A stretch of DNA of 64,000 nt from Clostridia bacterium (GTDB lineage Bacteria; Bacillota; Clostridia; Oscillospirales; Acutalibacteraceae), in assembly GCA_017520705.1 (NCBI GenBank), contig JAFXFF010000012.1, forward strand, positions 1 to 64,000, in the 5' to 3' direction. Position numbers and translations under genes: made by a program. Shown piece after piece: positions 50,535 to 59,233 of the stretch (positions are counted from its first letter, which is position 1; each line of letters starts with the position of its first letter). The notes beneath the pieces were generated by a model. The model did not search any database. It was not told the DNA's origin and was given only the letters and a program-made list of their open reading frames with translations.

Positions 50535-52982
50535 TTATACCGTCCTATTCAGGGATTGCACGGTGAGATCCTCCACAGAGGGAGCAGCTCCTTCCACACG
50601 GGACAGGGTCACCGTCACCGGATCACCCGTGAGAGAAAACCCATTTCGGGAGAAAATACAGTCGGTGTGCCCGAATTCCAGCCACACGTCCTGCACGAAG
50701 GCGTCCGCCTGCAGGGTCAATGCGTATCCCCCATCCTCACAGCACAGAGCGGCTGTAACGTGTGGCGGCAGATACGCAAAATCTTTCGCCCGCACAAACC
50801 GTACGGTCTGCTCACTGAGAGCGCTTCCCTCGGAATCGACCAGCACTGCCGTCACCACGCAGGTGCGCCTTTGCTCGTCACTCAACGGGGTGAAATCGCA
50901 CACGCCGATGTCCGCCGCCGACCGAGGCGAAATCTGCATCGTATATTCCCCGCTGTCCAGCACCGTCAGATCGTTGCGGAGCAACCGCCATTTCACGCGT
51001 CCCACAAAAGGATCAGTGCTTTCGTTGACGACGCTGACGGTCACCTTGCCCTCTTCCTCGGTAAGCACGAGAAGATGAGGCGCATAAAACTCTCTTGCCG
51101 CGTACTGCAGTGCCTTCCACCGTCCGTCGTAGTCGATGGAGGACCAGGAGATACCCGGCCAGCAGTCGTTCACCTGCCAATAGAGAGAGCCCATACACTG
51201 TCCGCGGTGACGCCGCAGATGGCGGATGACGTAATCCACCATATCCGCCTGCAACCGCTGAGATAGATAGGCCTGCAGCGAAAAATCGTCGGGCACGCGG
51301 AAGTAATCCGCGATGCGCTCCATCAAATAGCCGTTGCCGTGGCGGCAGCTCTGCCGATGCCCCATCCCGGGGGTCATAAAGCCCAGGGGCTGTGCCATCC
51401 ACTGCCCCAGCGATTTGGCCGAGGGCAGGGACTGGAACCCAAACTCCGACAAAAAGCGGCTCTCATAATCGCGGTACACCTCATAGGGCTTTTTACCGTG
51501 GAAAGCCTGCCAATCGTGGCAATCCATCCGCATGCGATCACCGGGATCGTCAAATCCGCCGCCCGAAGTCGGTGACGAGGGGATGTAGGTCACGTCCACC
51601 TCCGCCATCTTGAGGCAGTCGGGAATGATGTGCTCAAAGATCTTGAGATAGGTGGCTTTGACCGTCTCGTCCGCCAGCTCGCACCAGCCAGCCCAGCCCA
51701 TCATAGCCTCTTCCATCTCGTTGTTGCCGCAAATCAGCGCCAAACAACTGCGATGGGAGAACCGCCACAGATTGTGGTCCAGCTCTCGCTTGGTCGACTC
51801 AATGAGGTCGGGGTCGTCATCGGGGAAACAGCAGGCGTACATCACGTCCTGCCACACCAGCAGACCCAGCTCGTCGCACAGATCAAAAAACCAATCCTCG
51901 GGATAGTAGCCACCGCCCCACACGCGGATCATGTTGAAGTGTGCCTCGGCACAGTCCGTAAGCAGCCGCCGGGTGCGTTCCCGACTCCATCGGGAGGGCA
52001 TACAGTCCTCCGGTATGTAGTTGCCACCCATAATGAAGGGTGTGACCCCGTTAACGGTGAAGGTGAACTCCCGTCCGTAAGCATCGGCGGCGGTGGAGAC
52101 CACCAAGGAGCGCAGGCCCAGAGTTTTCTCATCCCTGTCCACCTCACGTCCATCCACCAACAGGGTGGTGATGACGGTGTAGAGGGGTTGGTCACCCAAT
52201 CCGTTGGGCCACCACAACCGCGGCTGTTCCACCGTCACGGCGGTGTCGCAACGGGTGGGGCCGTTCACGTCATAGGCTTGCCGGGCAGTAGCCACCGCCG
52301 CTCCATCGGGATCGGTGACGGTGACCGCCACCGTCACCCGCTCGGTGTGGGTGGCGTTGACACGGGTCTTGACCACAATATGAGCCGCCTCAGGGTCGGT
52401 CTGCTGCCGCAGGGTGACCCCGTCAAAAGAGGCCTCCTCCATCAGGAGCAGCCCCACCGGTCGGAACAGTCCCGCATTCACCATCTGGGGAGCAAAATCC
52501 CATCCGGCGGTGAAATGTGCCTTGCGGATGCTGTGGTAGCCGGAGAGGGACTCGTCGGAGCCCCGCAGATTGGGGTGTTCCTTGGCCCACTCAGCATACC
52601 ACGGGCGGGGATCGCGGAAGGCAACCGCCACCACGTTATCCCCGTCGGTCAGCAGATCGGTGACGTCGTAATCAAAACGGCAATGGCAGTTGTCCGTCTC
52701 CCCCAGCACCTGACCGTTGAGGGTCACGGTCGCCAGCGTATCCACACCGTGAAACCGCAGCACCGCCCGTCGGATAGGCTCCGACGGGGCGTAGGTGAAG
52801 CTGCGGGTATACACGGGATCGATGGGCAGGTCACGGAGTGCCACCGCGTTCTCCTGCTCATACGGCTCGGGGATCACACCCCAAGCCAGCAGATCGGTGT
52901 AGTAATCACCCGGCACGGTGGCCTCTCCCTGCCCCAAAGAACAGATCATCTGCCACCTGCCGTTCAAATCCATCCGTTTCAT
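50535..52982 (-). CDS. beta-mannosidase, GH2
   Basis: 815 residues from ATG 52982; a TTG at 52991 overlaps the upstream stop, and coupling to the upstream gene explains the weak SD. GH2 beta-mannosidase pattern: DLNGRWQMICSLGQGEATVPGDYYTDLLAWG at the N-terminus, DYDVTDLL, GGNYIPEDCMPSR, acid/base Glu in CGNNEMEEAM, nucleophile Glu in FLSEFGFQSLP, and LYWQVNDCWPGISWSSIDYDGRWK. No signal peptide, so it works on imported oligosaccharides such as Man-beta-1,4-GlcNAc or mannobiose. Confidence 0.94.
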   Translation of the reverse strand: MKRMDLNGRWQMICSLGQGEATVPGDYYTDLLAWGVIPEPYEQENAVALRDLPIDPVYTRSFTYAPSEPIRRAVLRFHGVDTLATVTLNGQVLGETDNCHCRFDYDVTDLLTDGDNVVAVAFRDPRPWYAEWAKEHPNLRGSDESLSGYHSIRKAHFTAGWDFAPQMVNAGLFRPVGLLLMEEASFDGVTLRQQTDPEAAHIVVKTRVNATHTERVTVAVTVTDPDGAAVATARQAYDVNGPTRCDTAVTVEQPRLWWPNGLGDQPLYTVITTLLVDGREVDRDEKTLGLRSLVVSTAADAYGREFTFTVNGVTPFIMGGNYIPEDCMPSRWSRERTRRLLTDCAEAHFNMIRVWGGGYYPEDWFFDLCDELGLLVWQDVMYACCFPDDDPDLIESTKRELDHNLWRFSHRSCLALICGNNEMEEAMMGWAGWCELADETVKATYLKIFEHIIPDCLKMAEVDVTYIPSSPTSGGGFDDPGDRMRMDCHDWQAFHGKKPYEVYRDYESRFLSEFGFQSLPSAKSLGQWMAQPLGFMTPGMGHRQSCRHGNGYLMERIADYFRVPDDFSLQAYLSQRLQADMVDYVIRHLRRHRGQCMGSLYWQVNDCWPGISWSSIDYDGRWKALQYAAREFYAPHLLVLTEEEGKVTVSVVNESTDPFVGRVKWRLLRNDLTVLDSGEYTMQISPRSAADIGVCDFTPLSDEQRRTCVVTAVLVDSEGSALSEQTVRFVRAKDFAYLPPHVTAALCCEDGGYALTLQADAFVQDVWLEFGHTDCIFSRNGFSLTGDPVTVTLSRVEGAAPSVEDLTVQSLNRTV

Positions 52983-52987
52983 CTGTC

Positions 52988-55900
52988 TCAACGATAGCAG
53001 ATGAAGGTCTTGATCTCAAAGGGCTTGAAGGTCACATCCGCCACGCCGTCGGTCAATACCACATCGGCAAAGGCCTCCTCCAGCATATTGGCTTCCTTCA
53101 CGCACTTCACGTCGGCGGGGAAGGTCAGCTGGGTAACGGTACGGGCGCGCTCCGCCTCGTACAGACGCACCACGTAGGCGTTCTCGATGTCCTCGGCAGG
53201 CTTCACTGCCTCCACGATGACGTTGTCCGCATCCACCAGCACGGGAGCAGCCAGCGGCTTGCTCAACGCACCGGGGGCCACAATGACGGGGCAGTTCAGC
53301 TCATAGGCGGGATACACCACGTTTGCCACGCAGAAGTCGCCGCAGTGGGGCAGGATGCTGTAGGTCATCTCGTGGACGCCGAAGTCGCCGGCGGGATCGG
53401 GATGAACACCGCCGCGGTGCAGGGACAGACGCATATCCGAGCCGCGCACAGAGATGCCGTATTTGCAATCGTTGAGCATGGCCACGCCGAAGCGGCTCTC
53501 GGAGATGTCGGTCCACTTCAGGTTGCACACCTCAAAGCGAGCAGTTTCCACAGAATCGTTCTCGGTGGTGGGACGCTCGATGTGACCGAACTGGATCTCG
53601 TGCTTAGCCTTGGTGGCCAGCACGTCCACGTCAAAGCTCACCTTTAAGAGCTGGTGCTTATCCTTCCAGTCCACCTTGGCGTGGAAATCCACGCGAGGAC
53701 TGTCAGCGTAGAAGATGGTGTCCACGTCGATGCGGGAATAGTTGCCGATCTTATAGGCGGAACGGATACGCAGTTCCACAGCACCCTCGGACACCACCTT
53801 GCGCTCGATGAGCTGGGTCTGGGGACGCATCTTAAACTTCTGGTCGTATTCCACGTCCCAGTTATCCCAATACTCGGGGATGTCCTCGCCCGTATAGAAG
53901 GTGCCCAAGGGGGCGGCACCCTCGCGGCGCAGCTGACGGCCCGACTGCTTGTCGATGAAGGAGGCGATGTAGCCGCACTCGTCAAAATCAACAGAGGCGA
54001 AGGGAGTCTCCAGATGGTTGCCGTCATAAGTAAAGACAGATGCGCCGTTATCGCAGGTGTCGGTCAGTGCCACGCTCTTGGCCTCAAAGGCGCCCAGCGC
54101 TACACCGCCCACGGCGATCTTCTTACGGCCAAACAGATCCTCATAAGGCTGGTTTTTGGCCTCGGCAACGTACTTGCCGTTGTCGTCGATGTTCACCACG
54201 TCCTCGCGATCGAAGGACAGGGGATTGACCAAGGTCAGGGCGTTGTCGCCCTGTGCCACGGTGGCGGCCAGACGCTGGGTCTCACCGTCCACGGTGACGA
54301 TCAGCTCGCCCACGATCTTTTCGGAGCGATCGTGCACGCACTGGATGCAGGTGCCGGGCAGGATGTCGTGGAACTGATTCTCCAGCAGTTCCTTCACCCA
54401 CACGTCATAGTCGTGGGCGTCATACTCCGCGCCGGTCATCACCGCCATCAACTCCATGTTGCGCAGGGCATTCTCGCACAGGCGGTTGTTGCGCTTGGTT
54501 TGGTGGCGCTGGGTCAGGGTACCGCGGTGCAGCTCCAGATACAATTCGCCGTTGTACACCGGCATCTTGTCGTAGTTCTGCTCCATCTCGGCACCAAACT
54601 CGCTGATGGTCTTGTACTCCACCTTAGGCAGGCCGTTGATCTCCATCACGCGGGTGGCCTCCTCCACCATCACGTCGGTGGGGCCGCCGCCGCCGTCACC
54701 GTAGCCGAAGGCCACCAGACGGCTCTCGTCGGAGGTCTTATCCTGCAGAGCGGACACGTGGTTCATCAGCAGATGGGGTGCCGGCTCGCAGTGGGTGATG
54801 TTGAAGTGGGTGATGACCTCGCTGCCATCGATACCCACCCAACGGAAGGTCTCAAAGGGGAATTTGTTGTGTTCGTTCCAGCTCAGCTTGGTGGTGTAGA
54901 AATACTTCATACCGCAACCGCGCATGATCTGGGGAATGGCGGCGTTATAACCGAAGGTGTCGGGCAGCCAGAAGGCGTCGTTGGTGATACCGAACTTCTC
55001 CTGCAGGTACTTCTGACCCTTCAGGAACTGGCGCACCATAAACTCGCCGCCGGTGATGTTGCAGTCGCACTCCACCCAGGCGCCGCCGTTGACCTCAAAG
55101 CGGCCCTCAGCCTGACGCTTCTTGATGTCCTCAAAGATCTCGGGGTACTTATCCTCCATCCAGTAGGTGTGCAGCACGGAAGACTGAATGAACTTGTAAT
55201 CCGCGTACTGATCCATCAGCACCAGCGCGTTGGCAAAGGTGCGGGCGCACTTGCGGATGGTCTCGGCGATGGGCCACAGCCAGGCGGTGTCCATGTGAGA
55301 GTGGCCCACGATGCCCACCTTGCCGTAGGTGTCACCGCAGGTCTGACCGGTGAACATCTCGCTCATAATCTCGTTGCAACGGCGCACGCCGGCAATCACG
55401 GTCTCGTAGTCCACCATGGTGGGGTGCAGAACCGCCTCGGCAAACACGCGCTCCAGCATATTGATGGCACGCGCCTTCAGGAAAGGATTCTGGTGGATCT
55501 CCGCCATAGACAGCAGGATGCGCAGATCGCGCACGAAATTCTTGATCTCCCAGTTGCAGGTGGCCACGTATACATTGTGGAAAGTGTGGCGATAGTGGGA
55601 ATCGGGCATAGCGTGCTCACGGGCGTAGGGATGCACCTCACGCTCGTCGTGCCAGGCATAGCACTCCAGATCGATATGATAGGTCTTGCCGGCCTCGGCG
55701 CATTTGGTCAGCAGAATGTTGTGCTGCAGACCGTCGTAGTTCTTCATAATGGTGCCGTACATACCCATGGGCTTGCCGTCTACAAACAGAAGGCCCTCCC
55801 GCAGCTCGGTGTTCTGCAGGACGAACAGCTCCTTGCCATCCAATTCGGCGGGAACGGTATAGTCAAACTTCACCCACAGGTTGCCGTACTCGCCACCCCA

Positions 55901-56080
55901 GACGTAGCCGTCTTTGATGGTCTGATACTCGGCGTCGGGAGCCTGACGGAAATGCTCTTTGGTCTCGTAGCCCTGCACCTCGCTGAAGGTCTGCTCGGCG
56001 TGGTACACGTAGCCGGCATACTGCCAGGTCAGGTTTTGAAGCTTCTTGAGCATACGGTCATTAAAGCTTTGATAATGCAT
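52988..56080 (-). CDS. alpha-mannosidase, GH38 (long type)
   Basis: 1030 residues from ATG 56080 (AAGGAGGAG). An N-terminal jelly-roll (about 1-230) precedes the catalytic domain: VGHSHMDTAWLWPIAETIRK (zinc His/Asp), nucleophile Asp in FWLPDTFGYNAAIPQIMRGC, and ENQFHDILPGTC. The C-terminal half is beta-rich and ends FKPFEIKTFICYR. This is the family typical of cytosolic/vacuolar-type alpha-mannosidases. First gene of the GH38-GH2-GH94-(GH38) operon, with a clear promoter. Cytoplasmic. Confidence 0.95.
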   Translation of the reverse strand: MHYQSFNDRMLKKLQNLTWQYAGYVYHAEQTFSEVQGYETKEHFRQAPDAEYQTIKDGYVWGGEYGNLWVKFDYTVPAELDGKELFVLQNTELREGLLFVDGKPMGMYGTIMKNYDGLQHNILLTKCAEAGKTYHIDLECYAWHDEREVHPYAREHAMPDSHYRHTFHNVYVATCNWEIKNFVRDLRILLSMAEIHQNPFLKARAINMLERVFAEAVLHPTMVDYETVIAGVRRCNEIMSEMFTGQTCGDTYGKVGIVGHSHMDTAWLWPIAETIRKCARTFANALVLMDQYADYKFIQSSVLHTYWMEDKYPEIFEDIKKRQAEGRFEVNGGAWVECDCNITGGEFMVRQFLKGQKYLQEKFGITNDAFWLPDTFGYNAAIPQIMRGCGMKYFYTTKLSWNEHNKFPFETFRWVGIDGSEVITHFNITHCEPAPHLLMNHVSALQDKTSDESRLVAFGYGDGGGGPTDVMVEEATRVMEINGLPKVEYKTISEFGAEMEQNYDKMPVYNGELYLELHRGTLTQRHQTKRNNRLCENALRNMELMAVMTGAEYDAHDYDVWVKELLENQFHDILPGTCIQCVHDRSEKIVGELIVTVDGETQRLAATVAQGDNALTLVNPLSFDREDVVNIDDNGKYVAEAKNQPYEDLFGRKKIAVGGVALGAFEAKSVALTDTCDNGASVFTYDGNHLETPFASVDFDECGYIASFIDKQSGRQLRREGAAPLGTFYTGEDIPEYWDNWDVEYDQKFKMRPQTQLIERKVVSEGAVELRIRSAYKIGNYSRIDVDTIFYADSPRVDFHAKVDWKDKHQLLKVSFDVDVLATKAKHEIQFGHIERPTTENDSVETARFEVCNLKWTDISESRFGVAMLNDCKYGISVRGSDMRLSLHRGGVHPDPAGDFGVHEMTYSILPHCGDFCVANVVYPAYELNCPVIVAPGALSKPLAAPVLVDADNVIVEAVKPAEDIENAYVVRLYEAERARTVTQLTFPADVKCVKEANMLEEAFADVVLTDGVADVTFKPFEIKTFICYR

Positions 56081-56147
56081 ACTTTCTCCTCCTTTGAATA
56101 CAAAAGCGGTGAATTTCGGGTTAGACTACCCGATTTTTCCATTCTGC

Positions 56148-56176
56148 ATTATACCACTATATATAGTAGAGTTCAA
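56148..56176 (-). promoter_or_regulatory. promoter of the mannosidase operon
   Basis: TTGAAC (56171-56176) and TATAAT (56148-56153), minus strand, 17-bp spacer. A TCGGGT-AGTCTA-ACCCGA hairpin lies in the 5' UTR. Confidence 0.82.
56156..56167. promoter_or_regulatory. palindrome ACTATATATAGT in the promoter spacer
   Basis: A perfect 12-bp palindrome filling the spacer between -35 and -10 of the mannosidase operon promoter, the position expected for a repressor operator. No regulator gene lies adjacent. Confidence 0.5.
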
Positions 56177-56230
56177 CCAGGATTTACCATATTCAGTAGA
56201 AAATGATACTCTTGTCGTTAAATTGCTACA

Positions 56231-56259
56231 TTGCGTAAATGCCCATTCCGTGCTATAAT
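56231..56259 (+). promoter_or_regulatory. promoter of sfsA
   Basis: TTGCGT (56231-56236) and TATAAT (56254-56259), 17-bp spacer; divergent from the mannosidase promoter. Confidence 0.75.
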
Positions 56260-56286
56260 CATACCATCCCAAAAGGAGGATACAAA

Positions 56287-56958
56287 ATGACCTACAAAAC
56301 CGTCCGCACAGGAATTTTCCGCTCCCGTCCCAATCGTTTTATCGCCATTGTGAATATCGACGGCACCGACACCGTCTGCCACGTCAAAAACACCGGCCGC
56401 TGCAAGGAATTGCTCACCCCCGGCTGCACCGTGATTTTGGAGCAAGCAAATAACCCCAACCGCAAGACCCCCTACGACCTCATCGCGGTGTACAAGGGTG
56501 ACCGCCTCATCAATATGGACAGCCAGGCTCCCAACGCCGTAGCCGCCGATTTTCTCTCGGCTCGCTTCCCCGATGCCACCATCCGCCGGGAGGTCACCTA
56601 CGGCGATTCTCGCTTCGATTTTCACATCCACAACGGCGACGAGGAATGGTTTGTAGAGGTAAAAGGTTGCACGCTGGAAATCAACAACGTGGGCTATTTC
56701 CCCGACGCCCCCACAGAGCGGGGTGTCAAGCACCTGCGCCACCTCTCCCGCGCCGTATCGGAGGGTTTTCACGCGGCCGTTTTGTTCATCATCCAGATGA
56801 AGGGAGTTGCCGCCATCCGCCCCAACGATACCACTCACCCCGCCTTCGGCGATGCCCTGCGTCAGGCCGCCGCGGCAGGCGTAGAGGTATGGGCGGTGGA
56901 CTGCACCGTCACCCCCGATTCTCTCACCCACAGGAACCCTGTCCCCGTCCAACTTTAA
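56287..56958 (+). CDS. sfsA: SfsA-like DNA/RNA-binding nuclease-fold protein
   Basis: 223 residues from ATG 56287 (AAAGGAGG, 8 nt). SfsA features: FRSRPNRFIAIVNIDG with an OB-fold start, CHVKNTGRCKELLTPG, the restriction-nuclease-like core SRFDFHI...EWFVEVKGCTLE with E-x-K, FPDAPTERGVKHLRHL and FIIQMKGVAAIRPND. The length is normal for the family. SfsA was named for an effect on sugar-fermentation genes; its exact activity is unsettled. Monocistronic. Confidence 0.93.
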   Translation: MTYKTVRTGIFRSRPNRFIAIVNIDGTDTVCHVKNTGRCKELLTPGCTVILEQANNPNRKTPYDLIAVYKGDRLINMDSQAPNAVAADFLSARFPDATIRREVTYGDSRFDFHIHNGDEEWFVEVKGCTLEINNVGYFPDAPTERGVKHLRHLSRAVSEGFHAAVLFIIQMKGVAAIRPNDTTHPAFGDALRQAAAAGVEVWAVDCTVTPDSLTHRNPVPVQL

Positions 56959-56994
56959 CCGCCAAAATTCTCCAATTTTCGTCATTCTTGACAA

Positions 56995-57024
56995 TTGCTA
57001 TCCGCGTATCCCGTATGTTATAAT
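56995..57024 (+). promoter_or_regulatory. promoter of the OB-fold lipoprotein gene
   Basis: TTGCTA (56995-57000) and TATAAT (57019-57024), 18-bp spacer. A better TTGACA at 56989 is too far away (25 bp). Confidence 0.6.
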
Positions 57025-57073
57025 CTTCTCGTGCTCCTACGGAGCAAAAACTGTGAAAAGAAGGTCGTAAACG

Positions 57074-58975
57074 ATGAAAAAGCTGCTCTCCCTGCTCCTG
57101 TGCGTTCTGCTGATGGTTTCCATGCTAGCCGCCTGCGGCAAGAAGGATGACTCCAAAAAGGACGACACCACCAAGACCACCGCTTCCAACGCGACTACCA
57201 CCACGACCACTGTCACCGTGACCCCCGACAACACCGATGGCACCACCACCGGCACCGAGACCGAGGGCACCGACGGCACCACCTCTGCCACCGAAGGCAC
57301 CGATGCCACTCAGAGCACTCAAGGTACTCAGGGCACCAATCCCACCAACAAACCCACCACCGGCACCACCGATGGCCCCACCATCTGCCCCACGGCTCCT
57401 CCCAAGGATAAGGACACCATCGCCAACGCCCGTGCCGCCAAAGCAGGCGATGCCGTTGAGGTTACCGGCGTGGTGGCCCGCATCACCTACGCCTTCGGTA
57501 TGAAACCCGCCGGTCTGATGCTGGTGGACGACAGCGGCTCCATCTACGTTTACGACAGCAATATCGCCTCTCAGGTGAAGGTGGGCAACACCATCACCAT
57601 CAAAGGCACCAAGGCCTTTTGGATTCTGGACACCGAGATGAACAACGCCCAGAAATTCGGCTATAAGGGCTGCAACCAGATTGAAAAGGCCACCCTCCTT
57701 TCCAACGACGGCAAGACCTCCGCATTTAGCACCAAGGGCATCACCTCCACCACCGTGAAGGAGATTATGGATACCCCCGCCTCTCAGGACATCACCTCTA
57801 AGATTTACAAGGTGACCGCCCTGGTGAAGAAGGCTCCCGGCAACGGCTTTACCAACTACTACATCAACGACCTGGACGGCAAGACCGGATCCTACGTGTA
57901 CACCCAGTGCAACGGCTCCGATTTCTCTTGGCTGGACAAGTTTGACGGCAAGATCTGCACCGTCTACCTGACCGCCCTCAACGCCAAGTCTTCCTCCTCC
58001 GGCTGCGTGTGGCGCTTCCTGCCCATCGACGTCAAGGACGAGGGCTTCGACGTTTCCTCCGTCAACGTGGCGGAGCATGTGGTCAAGTACTACGGCATTC
58101 CCCAGTTCCTGACCTCCTACACCGGCGACCCTGCTTTGGAGCTGATCACCTCCGTGGATTCCGACCTGCTGCAGTTCAAGGGTGCCAAGCTGACCTATGC
58201 CTCCAACGATACCAAGGTGGCCACCGTCAGCGGCAACGTGCTGCACTGCCTGTCCACCGGCAAGGTGACCATCACCGTCACCGGCTCCTACAGCGGCAAA
58301 ACCTATTCCGAGAAGATCACCCTCAACGTCACCATCAACAAGCCCGCCGAGACCTATCCCACCGTGGCCGACGCCATCGCCGCCAAGGTGGGTGACAAGG
58401 TCACCGTCAAGGGCATTGTCGGCCCCTCTCTGGTCAACAAGACCGGCTTCTACATCATCGATAAGAGCGGCGTCATCGCCGTTGAGACCACCGCCGCCGT
58501 GATGGAGACCATCGAGATCGGCCATGAGGTGGTCATCGAGGCCACCCGCGGTTTGAATACCAAGGATAAGGATTACGGCCAGACCTGCCTGAAGGAGGCC
58601 ACCATCAAGGTGAATAACTACGGCAGCCACGCCTACCCCACCGACGCCTTCAAGGGCGACATCACCGTTAAGGATTTCTACGCCCTGTCCATCAATACCG
58701 ACTACACCACCCACGTGTACACCATGAAGGCCACCGTCAAGCTGGAGGAGACCGCCTACTACACCAACATCATGCTCACCGACGGCTCCACCGATGTGCG
58801 TCTGTACTGCTCCTCCGCCAGCCAGTACAACTGGCTGAAGGCCTTTGCCGGCAAGGAGGTCACCGTGGAGATCGCCCCCTGCAACTGGAACAGCAAGAAC
58901 TACTACACCGGCTGCGTGCTGTCCGTCATTAACGAGGACGGCAGCAAGACCTACAACCAGCTGAACTTCAACTGA
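57074..58975 (+). CDS. surface lipoprotein with Thr-rich linker, OB-fold-like repeats and Ig-like domain
   Basis: 633 residues. Lipobox MLAACG (Cys about 21), then an 85-residue Thr/Gly/Asp-rich linker (about 25-110). Two related beta-domains follow the pattern ANARAAKAGDAVEVTGVVA (about 117) and ADAIAAKVGDKVTVKGIVG (about 434), each followed by FYIIDKSG / LMLVDDSG-type strands, which resembles OB-fold modules of secreted nucleases. A second beta-domain follows each (TSKIYKVTALVKKA and TTHVYTMKATVKLEE). Between them (about 345-425) lies a Big_2-like segment (ASNDTKVATVSGNVLHCLST). No catalytic site is seen. An adhesion or ligand-binding role is possible. Confidence 0.88.
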   Translation: MKKLLSLLLCVLLMVSMLAACGKKDDSKKDDTTKTTASNATTTTTTVTVTPDNTDGTTTGTETEGTDGTTSATEGTDATQSTQGTQGTNPTNKPTTGTTDGPTICPTAPPKDKDTIANARAAKAGDAVEVTGVVARITYAFGMKPAGLMLVDDSGSIYVYDSNIASQVKVGNTITIKGTKAFWILDTEMNNAQKFGYKGCNQIEKATLLSNDGKTSAFSTKGITSTTVKEIMDTPASQDITSKIYKVTALVKKAPGNGFTNYYINDLDGKTGSYVYTQCNGSDFSWLDKFDGKICTVYLTALNAKSSSSGCVWRFLPIDVKDEGFDVSSVNVAEHVVKYYGIPQFLTSYTGDPALELITSVDSDLLQFKGAKLTYASNDTKVATVSGNVLHCLSTGKVTITVTGSYSGKTYSEKITLNVTINKPAETYPTVADAIAAKVGDKVTVKGIVGPSLVNKTGFYIIDKSGVIAVETTAAVMETIEIGHEVVIEATRGLNTKDKDYGQTCLKEATIKVNNYGSHAYPTDAFKGDITVKDFYALSINTDYTTHVYTMKATVKLEETAYYTNIMLTDGSTDVRLYCSSASQYNWLKAFAGKEVTVEIAPCNWNSKNYYTGCVLSVINEDGSKTYNQLNFN

Positions 58976-58989
58976 TCGACCTTTCTTTG

Positions 58990-59021
58990 AGAGCCTGCGG
59001 CACCCGCCGCAGGCTCTTTTA
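58990..59021 (+). terminator. terminator of the OB-fold lipoprotein gene
   Basis: GAGCCTGCGGC / GCCGCAGGCTC hairpin followed by T4, 14 bp after the stop. Confidence 0.88.
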
Positions 59022-59025
59022 TGTG

Positions 59026-59103
59026 CGGGCGGCAGACTGCCGCCCCTACCGTCTTTAACAAAGATCGGATAGAATCCGCAGGGGCGGATTCCATATCCGC
59101 CCG
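59026..59103. repeat. GC-rich intergenic palindromic repeats
   Basis: Two short palindromes, GGGCGGCAGACTGCCGCCC and GGGGCGGATTCCATATCCGCCC, separated by about 45 bp, with no coding signal. They resemble dispersed intergenic repeats of gut Clostridia. Only one copy is visible here. Confidence 0.45.
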
Positions 59104-59145
59104 TCCCGTCACGCCCCCTATTTTCCTCTTTTTTTACCGAAATAC

Positions 59146-59174
59146 TGGACAACCTATCAAAAAGCGTGTAAAAT
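59146..59174 (+). promoter_or_regulatory. promoter of the NUDIX-HAD / CDF genes
   Basis: TGGACA (59146-59151) and TAAAAT (59169-59174), 17-bp spacer, 59 bp before the start. Confidence 0.65.
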
Positions 59175-59233
59175 AGAAATGTTATGACTATGGGAAATGA
59201 TCGTTTCCCAAATCGAGAAAGGGGGAAAACACG

